Positions 32,378 through 41,577 of a stretch of 41,989 nt of DNA are shown here, in pieces. The DNA comes from an uncultured Bacteroidota bacterium (GTDB lineage: Bacteria; Bacteroidota; Bacteroidia; Chitinophagales; Chitinophagaceae). The position numbers were made by a program, and so were the translations under genes. Location of the stretch: assembly GCA_903929195.1 (NCBI GenBank), contig CAIYTT010000207.1:1-41989 (forward strand), in the 5' to 3' direction. Each line of letters opens with the position of its first letter. The first letter of the stretch is position 1. The notes below the pieces were generated by a model. It was not told the origin of the DNA. It made no database searches and saw nothing but the letters and a program-made list of their open reading frames with translations.

Positions 32378-34186
32378 TTAATATTTAATGAACTTGGTTG
32401 TAGCTGTGTTTTTGCTACTTATTGTTTTTAGAAGATAGACACCACTCGGTAATTTGCTTACATCAATGCCGGTTTTATCATTTACAATTTCTTGTTCAAA
32501 TACTATGTCTCCATTAAGGTTGATGATAGAAAGGATGCCACCATTTAGATTTTCTACAATTATATGGTCGCTTGCAGGGTTAGGATATATTAAAATACCT
32601 ATGTTTTCCATAATTGGGTCAACTCTATTGGGTTTGGCAATAGTATTAAGTGTGGTATTGGTTACCACAGGTGGGTTTAAATCGAAATAGATATAGCCGG
32701 TATTTTTTATTTGTGTATTGTAAGCCAATCCAGAATTTAAGACTACACTAAAACGTACTTCGCCTTGGCTTGCAGCAAAATTAGTACCGCTGTCGGGTAA
32801 ATTAATTTCATTAAAATTGAACTGTACTACACCCGGTGCTAACCATTCCGGTGTCATATTGTGGCTTGTACCCAATATTTTTAGCGTAGCATGATTGATA
32901 TGGCTACTAAGGGTATCTATAATTTTTATGTTCTCTGCTGCAGCACTACCTGTATTTTGAAAATGTAAGGTATAGGTAAGTGTATCGGGTGCAGCAGGAA
33001 TATAACCCTCTGCTCCGGTGCCTTTAGGGCTCACTACTTTTAGATTGGGGTCGTAAGAATAAACAACAGGAATACAATAACTGAAAGAATTATTAGATGG
33101 GTTAATATCGGCAGAAGGAATATTTGTATATCCACTGAAACATAAAGTATCACCTACAACCACTGTAGTATCAAGCGAAAGAAATAGGCTTGATAAAAAA
33201 CAATTCCAATAAGCACCACTTGTAAGATTTGTAAGTCCGGAGTAGTTCCATATTAAGGTATCGCCACGTACAGTATCGGCAGGATACGTACTTAATGTCG
33301 GGTCGTATAATACCCTGCTGTCTTTTATAAAGGTTAATTGACCTGCTGCCGTATCGCAACCGGTATTGCTAACATAAGGAGACATATAAAATGCCCTATG
33401 AAGCCTTATGGATGATGGGGCTAATGCATAACATTGTACATCTACATTACTGGTACATTGCAACGGGAAATCGACACCTGTTTGCGGTAAAGTTGTAAAG
33501 GTATAAGACCCGGAGAAGCAACTGGATGGAGGGAAAATAAAAGCAAAGTAAGAGGGTAAAAATACACTGTAATTTATCATCCAAGATTGTTGCACTTGAA
33601 ACGAATACCCCCCACTGCCGGTTCCATAATATAAACCTGCAAAACCACGAGTACCAACCGAACTGGATAAGTTCTCACTCATTGCCACAGGCGGTGGGTA
33701 TATATATACATCACCTGAATCAAAAATACAATTGCCGTTATTATCGGCATATACCTGCCCCGATACATTATTATAGCCACAAGGTGTAACCATAAAACTA
33801 TCGTAAGGCGTAATATACCTTAGGGTATCTAAACCGCAAAGAAGTTTAGTTGTAGGGCCGGTATAATATGTCATACCAGGAGCAGTAGGGTAGTCTCCAT
33901 AACCCTGACTTAAAGGTGCATCAAAAATCCATGGAGAAACTCCGGTAGTATTACCATAAGCAGCATAGACTGACGCCATTACAGTGTCTATAATCTTTAA
34001 AGAGTCGCCCACATAAGAGCTATCTACCGTAATGTGGTAGGTATAATAAAAGCTACTGGTACACCTAATAGAATCATAAGACATAGAATCTGTTACTGTA
34101 GCAGAAATATGCCCGGCAGTATAAACTTGCGCATGTATAGGGCAAAAAGATAAAAGGCATAATGCCAGCAAAAGTATTCTTTTCAT
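32378..34186 (-). CDS. Large T9SS-secreted surface protein
   Basis: 602 residues. Signal peptide MKRILLLALCLLSFCPIHAQ. Central beta-rich region with many Cys, then a conserved repeat-like domain found in Bacteroidota surface proteins (YDPNLKVVSPKGTG, DTLTYTLHFQNTGSAAAENI, NTGYIYFDLNPPVVTNT). The last 75 residues are a type A sorting domain (ILIYPNPASDHIIVEN, LPSGVYLLKT, TKFIKY). Probably an adhesin-like or structural surface protein; no enzyme motif seen. Confidence 0.85.
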   Translation of the reverse strand: MKRILLLALCLLSFCPIHAQVYTAGHISATVTDSMSYDSIRCTSSFYYTYHITVDSSYVGDSLKIIDTVMASVYAAYGNTTGVSPWIFDAPLSQGYGDYPTAPGMTYYTGPTTKLLCGLDTLRYITPYDSFMVTPCGYNNVSGQVYADNNGNCIFDSGDVYIYPPPVAMSENLSSSVGTRGFAGLYYGTGSGGYSFQVQQSWMINYSVFLPSYFAFIFPPSSCFSGSYTFTTLPQTGVDFPLQCTSNVDVQCYALAPSSIRLHRAFYMSPYVSNTGCDTAAGQLTFIKDSRVLYDPTLSTYPADTVRGDTLIWNYSGLTNLTSGAYWNCFLSSLFLSLDTTVVVGDTLCFSGYTNIPSADINPSNNSFSYCIPVVYSYDPNLKVVSPKGTGAEGYIPAAPDTLTYTLHFQNTGSAAAENIKIIDTLSSHINHATLKILGTSHNMTPEWLAPGVVQFNFNEINLPDSGTNFAASQGEVRFSVVLNSGLAYNTQIKNTGYIYFDLNPPVVTNTTLNTIAKPNRVDPIMENIGILIYPNPASDHIIVENLNGGILSIINLNGDIVFEQEIVNDKTGIDVSKLPSGVYLLKTISSKNTATTKFIKY

Positions 34187-34345
34187 AATTTTCTCTTTTT
34201 TAGTTAAACACCTACTTTAAAAGACGTTTATAATATACAAAATGTTAGGTAAAATAAAAAATATTTTTTTATAACAACCATATACCTGAAAAATGTGTAA
34301 CAGTTCAGGCACACAAAAATAAAAATGTAACTTTTCTCTTTTCAA

Positions 34346-34509
34346 AATCCCGAGGGGGATGATATTATTATAGGAATAAAAAATGCAAAATGCCCCAAAC
34401 CCAGAATGGGTGATATTATTTTACAATGTATGGGCAAATAATATCACCATTCTGGGTTTTGTGTTATTGAAATTGACATTTTCTATAATAATATCATCCC
34501 CTCGGGATT
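34346..34509. repeat. Nested double hairpin element (about 164 bp)
   Basis: Outer arms: 34346-34373 with 34483-34509, 27 bp with a single extra G on the left. Inner arms: 34397-34421 with 34436-34459, 24 bp, again with one extra G on the left, loop 14 nt. The outer and inner left arms resemble each other (CCC...GGG...TGATATTATT). It lies in a 518-bp gap between divergent T9SS genes; I see nothing else in that gap apart from AT-rich sequence. Candidates: a MITE- or REP-like composite palindrome or a structured RNA. Confidence 0.8.
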
Positions 34510-34704
34510 CATTTTATGGAGACTGATTAGTTACGAAAATTTAATTATTATAAAAAAAGCAAATTTTTTTTCATGTTATTTTAATATTTCAAAAAAATAT
34601 TTTTTAATAACCAAGATACAGGTTAATTTTATCGTCTTTATAATAAGTATTATCCTATCTGCAATTTTCTATTTTTTTTATTATTTATATTAAAAATTTT
34701 TAAA

Positions 34705-37059
34705 ATGAAAAAACAAATACTCCAATGTTTTTTGTCAATTGTTATCATTAGTGCTGTAATGCCTAATTTCTTAACTGCTCAAACAATAACTACTTATGTC
34801 GGTTGTGGTATTGGCAACGACAGTATTGCTACTAAAGCAGAGCTTTCGTTTCCGAGTGGTTTTGTAAAAGACAAATACGGTAATTTTTATATTGGTGAGT
34901 CGGGTAGAATTAGAAAGGTTACGCCGGCAGGTATTATTACCACTTTTGCTGGTAATGGCTTTCAAGGTTATTGGGGTGATGGCGGCCCTGCTATTAATGC
35001 AACAATTGCAGATGCTTATGGCTTAGCAATAGACAAGAAAGGAAACATGTATATTACTTTTAATAGCCAAAGAAGTAATTATATACGTAAAATAGATACA
35101 TTGGGTATTATTACAACTATTGCCGGCAACGACAGTGCAGGTTATACCGGAGATGGTGGCCCGGCAACAGCAGCTAAAGTAAATGGACCAAGTAGCATTG
35201 TTACCGATACTATGGGTAATATTATTTTTGCTGATTTTGGTAATCATGTTATACGAAAAATAGATACAGCCGGCATTATAACTACAATTGTAGGTAATGG
35301 TATTACAGGGGCTACAATAAACGGTGTAGCGGCTACTGCAACACCAATGGGTTTAACAACCGGTTTGGCATTAGATAAAAAAGGAAATTTATATGTATCT
35401 GAAGCTGAATATCAATATATATGCAAAGTTGATACTGCATCTATTATTACAATTATTGGCGGCACCGGTGTATATGCAACCGGTGCAGACGGTGATGGCG
35501 GACCAGCTACTGATGCGACCATGGCTGTGCCTATGAGCATGGCATTAGACACAGCAGGCAATCTCTATTTTGCAGAAATGTATAATAATAGAGTTCGGAA
35601 AATAAACCTTACAACAGGTATAATTTCTAATTATGCAGGTAATAATACTGCCGGTTATAGTGGAGACGGAGGTGCTGCAACCAGTGCAGAATTAAGTTAT
35701 TTACAGAGTATTTATTATGATACTTTGGGCTATTTGTATATTTGCGATGGCAATAATAATAGAGTAAGAAGAGTTGATAATTCAGGTGTTATTACCACAT
35801 TTGCCGGTCAAAATAATTTATTTGAAGAGGGGTATCCGGCAAGTAATGCTGAATTGTTGTCGCCTTATTATGTGGCAACAGATATTGCAGATAATTTATA
35901 TATTTCTGATGGTGGTAACAATAGAATAAGCAAAATAAATGCAAGTACAGGTAAAATTTCAACAGTAGCAGGGTCGGGTATTGCCGGTTACTTCGACCCT
36001 TATGGTGGTGATGGAGGTCCGGCAACAAATGCAAAAATCTATTTTCCATCGGCAGTAGCAGTTGATAACATTGGTAATATTTATCTGTCAGACAATAACG
36101 ATAGAATACGTAAAGTAGATACGTTTGGTATTATTACTACTTTTGCCGGTAATGGGGTATTTGGTTATTTTGGAGAAAATATTGCAGCTACAAATGCTAA
36201 AATTGCATATCCAAGTGGTATTGCAGTTGACAATGCCGGTAATGTTTATATAGCAGACCAAGGTAATTTTAGAATTCGCAAAATAAATGCATTAGGTATA
36301 ATTACAACTGTGGCCGGCAATGGTGTAGCCGGTTATACAGGTGATGGTGGTCCGGCTACATTCGCTAAATTAAATTATCCTGCTGATATTGCTGTGGATG
36401 GTTTTGGTAACCTGTTTATTTCAGATGAGGGCAACAACTGTATTCGTAAAGTAGATACTACCGGTATTATTACTACCGTTGCAGGTAATGGTACTTATGG
36501 TTTTGCAGGTGATGGTGGTCCGGCAACAAATGCACAATTAGATAATTACACGGGTATAAAAGCAGATACTTTTGGTAATATTTTTATTGTTGATGAATAT
36601 AACCAAAGAGTACGTATGGTTAATGCTGCCGGTATTATTACTACAATTGTAGGCAATGGTACGGCAGGTTTTACAGGTGATGGCGGACCGGCAACTTCCG
36701 CTGAATTATTTTATCCTTGTGGTATTGCTTTAGATAATATAGGTAATATGTTTATTGCCGATTTATCTAATTTCAGAATACGCAAAGTGTCAGGTGTTCT
36801 TGGTGTTCCAAAGATATCCAGTTCTGCAATAGAAACGATTACTGTTTTCCCGAACCCGGCTACGAATCAATTGCAAATTTCTAATGCAAGTGGTTTTAGT
36901 TTTAGTCTGTTAGATTTACCCGGCAGCATTGTTTTGCAAGGTAAAATTAATGCTAATCAGCAAACTATAAATATAAATTCTATTGCTAATGGTGTTTATA
37001 TAATGCAATTATTTAATGATAATGGCGAGCGCAAAATGTTGAAAATAATAAAAGAGTAA
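34705..37059 (+). CDS. T9SS-secreted NHL-repeat beta-propeller protein
   Basis: 784 residues. Signal peptide to about residue 25 (FLTAQT). About twelve NHL repeats of roughly 55 residues, each with the pattern GDGGPATNAxL, P.GIAVD..GN.YIAD, RIRKV and GIITTVAGNG, probably two six-bladed propellers. The last 75 residues are a type A sorting domain (ITVFPNPATNQLQISN, NGVYIMQLF, MLKIIKE). NHL propellers mediate protein or glycan binding; substrate unknown. Monocistronic. Confidence 0.88.
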   Translation: MKKQILQCFLSIVIISAVMPNFLTAQTITTYVGCGIGNDSIATKAELSFPSGFVKDKYGNFYIGESGRIRKVTPAGIITTFAGNGFQGYWGDGGPAINATIADAYGLAIDKKGNMYITFNSQRSNYIRKIDTLGIITTIAGNDSAGYTGDGGPATAAKVNGPSSIVTDTMGNIIFADFGNHVIRKIDTAGIITTIVGNGITGATINGVAATATPMGLTTGLALDKKGNLYVSEAEYQYICKVDTASIITIIGGTGVYATGADGDGGPATDATMAVPMSMALDTAGNLYFAEMYNNRVRKINLTTGIISNYAGNNTAGYSGDGGAATSAELSYLQSIYYDTLGYLYICDGNNNRVRRVDNSGVITTFAGQNNLFEEGYPASNAELLSPYYVATDIADNLYISDGGNNRISKINASTGKISTVAGSGIAGYFDPYGGDGGPATNAKIYFPSAVAVDNIGNIYLSDNNDRIRKVDTFGIITTFAGNGVFGYFGENIAATNAKIAYPSGIAVDNAGNVYIADQGNFRIRKINALGIITTVAGNGVAGYTGDGGPATFAKLNYPADIAVDGFGNLFISDEGNNCIRKVDTTGIITTVAGNGTYGFAGDGGPATNAQLDNYTGIKADTFGNIFIVDEYNQRVRMVNAAGIITTIVGNGTAGFTGDGGPATSAELFYPCGIALDNIGNMFIADLSNFRIRKVSGVLGVPKISSSAIETITVFPNPATNQLQISNASGFSFSLLDLPGSIVLQGKINANQQTININSIANGVYIMQLFNDNGERKMLKIIKE

Positions 37060-37133
37060 TTATGTAACAGCAATAGTGTTTTTGTCTATACACAATATTT
37101 GATTCTTTAGTGCTAAGGCTCGTTATTATTCTA

Positions 37134-37141
37134 TATTTTTG
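37134..37141 (+). promoter_or_regulatory. -7 box (TATTTTTG) of mqnC
   Basis: TAnnTTTG match, 19 nt before the ATG at 37161. Confidence 0.5.
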
Positions 37142-37160
37142 CAGGCTAAATAGTTTTTGA

Positions 37161-38285
37161 ATGCAATTAAACCGGTTATATAGTAAAGCACTCTCATTTC
37201 AGTTTTTAAGTGCCGATGAGGGTGTTTTCCTTTTTGAAAATGCTCCACTTGCCGAACTGATGTTTGTAGCAAACGAATTAAGGAAAATTCAGGTGCCACA
37301 TGGTAAGGTTACTTGGATTATAGACCGAAATATGAACACTACGAATGTATGTGTTGCCAATTGCAAATTTTGTAATTTTTACCGTATTCCCGGTCATGCT
37401 GAGGCTTATATTACGGATATTGATACTTATAAAATTAAAATAGCAGAAACTTTTAAATATGGTGGCGAACAATTGTTATTGCAAGGTGGCCATCATCCTG
37501 ATTTGGGTTTAGCCTATTACGTGGACCTCTTTAAACAGTTGAAGCAGTTGTTTCCTAATTTAAAGCTACATGCTTTAGGCCCACCTGAGATTGCACACAT
37601 AACTAAAATATCGCACAGCACGCACCACGAGGTATTAAAAGCGTTGAAAGATGCAGGATTAGATAGCTTGCCCGGCGCCGGTGCCGAAATACTAAATGAT
37701 AGGGTACGCAAACTGGTATCTAATGGTAAGTGTGGTGCTAAAGAGTGGTTAGATATTATGCACGAAGCCCATTTGCAAGGGCTAACAACAAGTGCTACCA
37801 TGATGTTTGGACATGTAGAAACATTGCACGAACGTTTTGAACATTTGGTAAGCATACGAGAGGTGCAAGCTCAAAAACCGGAAAATGCCAAAGGATTTCT
37901 AAACTTTATTCCGTGGACTTTTCAGGACGTGGATACTTTGTTGCAAAAGATAAGGGGAACAAGAAACCTTACTACAGCAGAGGAATATATACGTATGATA
38001 GCTATGAGTAGAATAATGCTGCCTAATGTAATAAATATACAGGCTTCGTGGCTTACAGTAGGTAAGCAGGTAGCACAGATATGCTTACATGCAGGTGCTA
38101 ACGATTTTGGTTCTATAATGATAGAAGAAAATGTTGTGAGTGCTGCCGGTGCTCCCCATAGATTTACAGCCAAGGGTATTCAAGAATCAATACGGGCAGC
38201 AGGTTTCGAGCCTCAATTACGCAATCAGCAATACGAATTCAGAGCTATGCCGGAACTGATAGAAGAACAGGTGATTGGATATTGA
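37161..38285 (+). CDS. mqnC: Cyclic dehypoxanthinyl futalosine synthase (radical SAM)
   Basis: 374 residues. Radical-SAM enzyme of the futalosine route to menaquinone. Motif NTTNVCVANCKFCNFYR holds the CxxxCxxC cluster ligands. Further family features are LQGGHHPDLGLAYYVDLF, LPGAGAEILNDRVR, TTSATMMFGHVET, NFIPWTFQ and GANDFGSIMIEENVVSAAGA. It belongs to the CofH/MqnC/MqnE group; length, the FYR after the cluster and the PGAGAEIL motif favour MqnC over MqnE. No other mqn gene is in the window. Confidence 0.88.
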   Translation: MQLNRLYSKALSFQFLSADEGVFLFENAPLAELMFVANELRKIQVPHGKVTWIIDRNMNTTNVCVANCKFCNFYRIPGHAEAYITDIDTYKIKIAETFKYGGEQLLLQGGHHPDLGLAYYVDLFKQLKQLFPNLKLHALGPPEIAHITKISHSTHHEVLKALKDAGLDSLPGAGAEILNDRVRKLVSNGKCGAKEWLDIMHEAHLQGLTTSATMMFGHVETLHERFEHLVSIREVQAQKPENAKGFLNFIPWTFQDVDTLLQKIRGTRNLTTAEEYIRMIAMSRIMLPNVINIQASWLTVGKQVAQICLHAGANDFGSIMIEENVVSAAGAPHRFTAKGIQESIRAAGFEPQLRNQQYEFRAMPELIEEQVIGY

Positions 38286-38372
38286 TTTTAGGTGCTTTGT
38301 ATTTATTTGTTATATAGATGCTGAATTGTTTATTGAGCTGATTGCATGCCACATTTATATTTTGACTAATAC

Positions 38373-38912
38373 TTATTCAAAAATCCTAATTATTTTTACA
38401 AAACGCCGCATGTAGTTTTTATCTAATAGGCTTATTACAACACCATAAGCAATGCCAGATGTAGATTGTATAAAATTTATTTCTCCATTGGTGTTAGTTG
38501 TAATAATGCCAATATGACCTACAATATGTTTGTGTGGGTTAGTGCCGGTAAATAGAATCAGGTCGCCTGGTTGTGCTTTATTTAGTGGTATTTCTTTACC
38601 CATATTAGTAAAGCCTACAGAAGATCTGGGAACCCATATATTAAAGTGGTTAAATACATAATTTACAAATCCAGAGCAATCGAACCCACCATTCGGGGTC
38701 ATTGAACAATATCTATAAGGAGCTCCAATTTGTTTTTTTGCAAACGAAACAATCTTTTCTTGCAGTGTGCTATCGTATCCTACCAGTAGCATATTAAAAC
38801 CAAAATCCATTGCAACTGTGGGGGTATCAACAGCTACGGCATTGTTTTTATAAGCATGTATTTTAGGCATACAAGTAATAAAGAGCAAAATAATCAAGAT
38901 AGATATACGCAT
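38373..38912 (-). CDS. NlpC/P60 family cell-wall hydrolase
   Basis: 179 residues from ATG 38912; a TTG at 38942 lies inside the promoter box and is rejected. Signal peptide MRISILIILLFITCMPKIHA. Catalytic domain with Cys79 in NGGFDCSGFV, His133 in VGHIGII and a third position Gln in NFIQSTS where His is more common. Such enzymes cut the D-Glu-diaminopimelate bond of murein peptides in the periplasm. Confidence 0.85.
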   Translation of the reverse strand: MRISILIILLFITCMPKIHAYKNNAVAVDTPTVAMDFGFNMLLVGYDSTLQEKIVSFAKKQIGAPYRYCSMTPNGGFDCSGFVNYVFNHFNIWVPRSSVGFTNMGKEIPLNKAQPGDLILFTGTNPHKHIVGHIGIITTNTNGEINFIQSTSGIAYGVVISLLDKNYMRRFVKIIRIFE

Positions 38913-38939
38913 AATAAATAGTAATATAGCATTAATAGA

Positions 38940-38947
38940 CAAAGGTA
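38940..38947 (-). promoter_or_regulatory. -7 box (TACCTTTG) of the NlpC/P60 gene
   Basis: TAnnTTTG match on the minus strand, 27 nt before the ATG at 38912. Confidence 0.5.
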
Positions 38948-39056
38948 GTATCTCTATTACCGGTAAACTTATATCATTTCAGCAAATACTTATATAATTC
39001 ACATTTGCAAAATAAATTTGGTAAAAAGGTTTTTAAAAATATTTATATATATTAAA

Positions 39057-39629
39057 TTATCTTATTGTGTAAGAGGTGATTTCTTGAAGTCTTGGAACGA
39101 TATTAATTTCAAACCAAGGATTTTTCTTTTGCCATATTTTATTTCTTGGCGATGGATGCACCAATGGCAAGTATTGTGGTAAATATTCTTTATAATTCTT
39201 TACATTTTCTGTTATGGTTGGTTTAGAATTATTGCCCAGATAATATTTCTGTGCATATTGCCCAATAAGTAATGTTAGTTTAATATTGTTCATTGAAGAT
39301 AATATCATATTATGCCATTGCGGTGCACACTCTATTCTTGGAGGGAGGTCGCCTGATTTTCCCTTGCCGGGATAACAAAAGCCCATAGGTATTAGTGCAA
39401 ATAAATCTTTATTGTAAAACTGTTCCTTATCTACGCCAAGCCAACGTCTTAACTCATTTCCACTTAGATCGTCCCAAGGAATACCACTATCATTTACTTT
39501 TTGCCCGGGAGCCTGTCCTATAATAACTATTCTGGCGTTAACAGATGCCTGAATAATTGGTCTTGGGGTATAAGGCAAAAATTTTTCACAAATTGTACAT
39601 TGTCTTATTTCTTGTATAAGATTATCCAT
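39057..39629 (-). CDS. Uracil-DNA glycosylase family protein
   Basis: 190 residues. N-terminal part with two Cys (QCTICEKFL), motif A IIGQAPGQKVNDSGIPWDD and motif B LVHPSPRNKIW characteristic of the UDG superfamily (base-excision repair of deaminated bases). The two N-terminal Cys alone are not enough to claim the Fe-S cluster of family 4/5 enzymes. Exact subfamily not assigned. Confidence 0.85.
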   Translation of the reverse strand: MDNLIQEIRQCTICEKFLPYTPRPIIQASVNARIVIIGQAPGQKVNDSGIPWDDLSGNELRRWLGVDKEQFYNKDLFALIPMGFCYPGKGKSGDLPPRIECAPQWHNMILSSMNNIKLTLLIGQYAQKYYLGNNSKPTITENVKNYKEYLPQYLPLVHPSPRNKIWQKKNPWFEINIVPRLQEITSYTIR

Positions 39630-39663
39630 AACAGTAGAGCATTTAAATACAATGTGAAAATTT

Positions 39664-39694
39664 AAATAAGTAAAATCTAAAATTTTACTTATTT
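39664..39694 (-). terminator. Terminator of the small envelope cluster
   Basis: AAATAAGTAAAAT (39664-39676) pairs with ATTTTACTTATTT (39682-39694), 13 bp, loop 5 nt. It overlaps the stop codon of the gene ending at 39689 and is followed leftward by T-rich sequence. Confidence 0.65.
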
Positions 39695-40093
39695 TTTGGA
39701 TGGTTTTTTTGGAGAAGAGAGATAATTTTGAGTTAATTTAATACTTAATTCAATAGCTTTCCATTTTAAATAACCTCCAATAATTTCTTTTGCTATAGAT
39801 TGAAATAAATGTTTTCCTTTATTTTTAATAATTATTCCTGAACGTTTTTGAGAATCCTTTTTTTGTTTAAGGGAAGTTATTGGGGCAACTGATACCAAAT
39901 TTGTATTTTGTTTTGCAAGGGCTATTTTTTCTTTACGCTTTTTTCTTTTGGCTGTAATTGTTTTTAGTAAAGGTATGATACTTGCGTATATTAGAGTATC
40001 GCCATTAAGAATTTCTTGTTTTGAATTGTAGAGCCTTTGCTTTTCACTTTCAAGTTCCTTAAAACTTTTAAGCCGTTTGGGGTATAATTTCAT
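39689..40093 (-). CDS. Hypothetical protein, last gene of the YtxH/holin-like cluster
   Basis: 134 residues, Lys-rich, with an N-terminal helix (LKSFKELESEKQRLYNSKQE) and no clear membrane segment. Not recognised. Position (35 nt after the holin-like gene, same direction) suggests co-expression with envelope or stress proteins; similar three-gene clusters occur in Bacteroidota. Confidence 0.6.
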   Translation of the reverse strand: MKLYPKRLKSFKELESEKQRLYNSKQEILNGDTLIYASIIPLLKTITAKRKKRKEKIALAKQNTNLVSVAPITSLKQKKDSQKRSGIIIKNKGKHLFQSIAKEIIGGYLKWKAIELSIKLTQNYLSSPKKPSKK

Positions 40094-40128
40094 TTTTGCA
40101 GGAAATTGTAGGCGAATAATAAAAAATA

Positions 40129-40470
40129 TTAATCTTTCTTGTCATCGTCCGTCATAGCATTTATAAAACCATTTGCAAAAAACGAGATGATTCGTTTTCT
40201 AAATGCTAAAAACAGAAATAGAATTAACAGATAAAAGCCTAATACTGAAAAATAGGCAAGGCTACGAGCTAAGCCGGCTTCTGTAAATACTTCTGCCAGC
40301 CCCATGCCTGTAAATATTAAAATACAAAAACCTATAAAAAGGCATACAGACATGAAAATAATATAACTTAATACATTAGATGTTTTTGCAATTAAATTTA
40401 ATTTAATTAATTTCAATTGCACATCAATATAACCCATTATTTTCTCCTTTATTATACCAAATATGCCCAT
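40129..40470 (-). CDS. Phage-holin-like (holin-X type) inner-membrane protein
   Basis: 113 residues with two strong membrane segments (VLSYIIFMSVCLFIGFCILI and AYFSVLGFYLLILFLFLAF) and an amphipathic N-terminal helix (IMGYIDVQLKLIKLNLI). This is the layout of the holin-X / DUF1469-like family commonly found next to YtxH genes in chromosomes. No phage genes are nearby, so a lysis role is unlikely. Confidence 0.75.
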   Translation of the reverse strand: MGIFGIIKEKIMGYIDVQLKLIKLNLIAKTSNVLSYIIFMSVCLFIGFCILIFTGMGLAEVFTEAGLARSLAYFSVLGFYLLILFLFLAFRKRIISFFANGFINAMTDDDKKD

Positions 40471-40479
40471 AGTATTAGT

Positions 40480-40686
40480 TTAAGAATGATAAATTTCCTC
40501 ATCCATATCAGTAGCCATAGACTGATTCTTTTTTGAAAATTTTTCTTTAAGTGTACCTAAATTCTTTTTTATTTTATCTATGTCTTGTTTGCGTGTTTCT
40601 TTGTCTGTAGCTAATACATAACCTACTGCAACACCTACAGCCGCACCAAATAAGAATGTTGTAATAGATTTACCTGCTTTTTCCAT
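40480..40686 (-). CDS. YtxH-domain protein
   Basis: 68 residues: one N-terminal hydrophobic segment with small residues (SITTFLFGAAVGVAVGYVLA) followed by a charged helix (KETRKQDIDKIKKNLGTLKE). This is the YtxH pattern, general-stress or envelope related in other bacteria. First gene of the cluster; 9 nt before the holin-like gene. Confidence 0.8.
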   Translation of the reverse strand: MEKAGKSITTFLFGAAVGVAVGYVLATDKETRKQDIDKIKKNLGTLKEKFSKKNQSMATDMDEEIYHS

Positions 40687-40848
40687 AAAAAATTAATTTT
40701 TAAAATAAATAAATACTACTTTTTTAAAATAGTTTAAATAATAGTGCAAAGGTACATGTTTATAATTTACCACAACTATTAAGAGTATGTAAAATATTGC
40801 AAGAACACATAAAAAAAACGATTCTTATAAACTATATAGACAGAAATG

Positions 40849-41421
40849 CTATTTCGTGTAATATTTATTGGTTATAATATAATTTTCAACAGCTTCGGGC
40901 ATGAGGTATTTTATAGATTTTTTTTCTTTTATCTGTTTTCGTATATAGGTAGAAGAAATTTGGAGTAATGGAGGGTCTAAAACAATAATATTTGCACCAT
41001 AGGTTTCTTTAATTTCAAACCCCGGTCGTTTATATACTACAAAAGAGAAACTATCTAATAATTGTTCATAATTTTTCCAACGGTGTATGTTTTGGAAACT
41101 GTCTGCACCCATAACAACAGTAAATTTCTCTAACGGAAATTTCTCTATTAAATAGGTAAGTGTGTTGATAGTATAAGATGGTTTCGGCAGACTAAACTCT
41201 ATATTACTGCCTCTAAATTTTGTATTACCTTCAATAGCTAAGTTTACTAAATGTAGTCTGTCGTATTCATTTAGTAATGAATGTGAATCTTTTAATGGGT
41301 TATGGGGTGAAACCACAAACCATATTTTATTAATATCAGTATATTCAATAACATGGTTGGCAACAATTAAATGCCCTATATGTATAGGATTAAAACTACC
41401 AAAATATAGCCCGATATGCAT
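40849..41421 (-). CDS. nadD: Nicotinate-nucleotide adenylyltransferase
   Basis: 190 residues; makes nicotinic-acid adenine dinucleotide from NaMN and ATP in NAD synthesis. Nucleotidyl-transfer motif GLYFGSFNPIHIGHL at the N-terminus and the second motif ISSTYIRKQI near the end are complete. The ATG is 4 nt after a -7 box. Standing alone. Confidence 0.95.
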   Translation of the reverse strand: MHIGLYFGSFNPIHIGHLIVANHVIEYTDINKIWFVVSPHNPLKDSHSLLNEYDRLHLVNLAIEGNTKFRGSNIEFSLPKPSYTINTLTYLIEKFPLEKFTVVMGADSFQNIHRWKNYEQLLDSFSFVVYKRPGFEIKETYGANIIVLDPPLLQISSTYIRKQIKEKKSIKYLMPEAVENYIITNKYYTK

Positions 41422-41425
41422 TTGG

Positions 41426-41433
41426 CAAAAATA
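41426..41433 (-). promoter_or_regulatory. -7 box (TATTTTTG) of nadD
   Basis: TAnnTTTG match on the minus strand, only 4 nt before the nadD ATG, so a leaderless mRNA is predicted. Confidence 0.55.
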
Positions 41434-41519
41434 GCAAATTGTTGGCAGCTATTTGTTTCCGAAAAATAAATTTCGGTAGGTTTTGGTTTTTGTGGTTGAA
41501 ATGTACACTTTTTAATATA

Positions 41520-41565
41520 AATAATAAAACCGGAAGTATATGATTATGCTTCCGGTTTTATTATT
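41520..41565. terminator. Terminator of the BI-1 gene
   Basis: 41520-41536 pairs perfectly with 41549-41565 (17 bp, loop 12 nt; core AAAACCGGAAG/CTTCCGGTTTT). It begins 13 nt downstream of the stop at 41578 and ends in T-rich sequence on either strand. Confidence 0.8.
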
Positions 41566-41577
41566 TAAGTCTTTATA

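Noticed and set aside
40129-40470. Prophage lysis gene
   Set aside because: The holin-like protein stands in a chromosomal YtxH cluster with no endolysin or phage structural genes around it.
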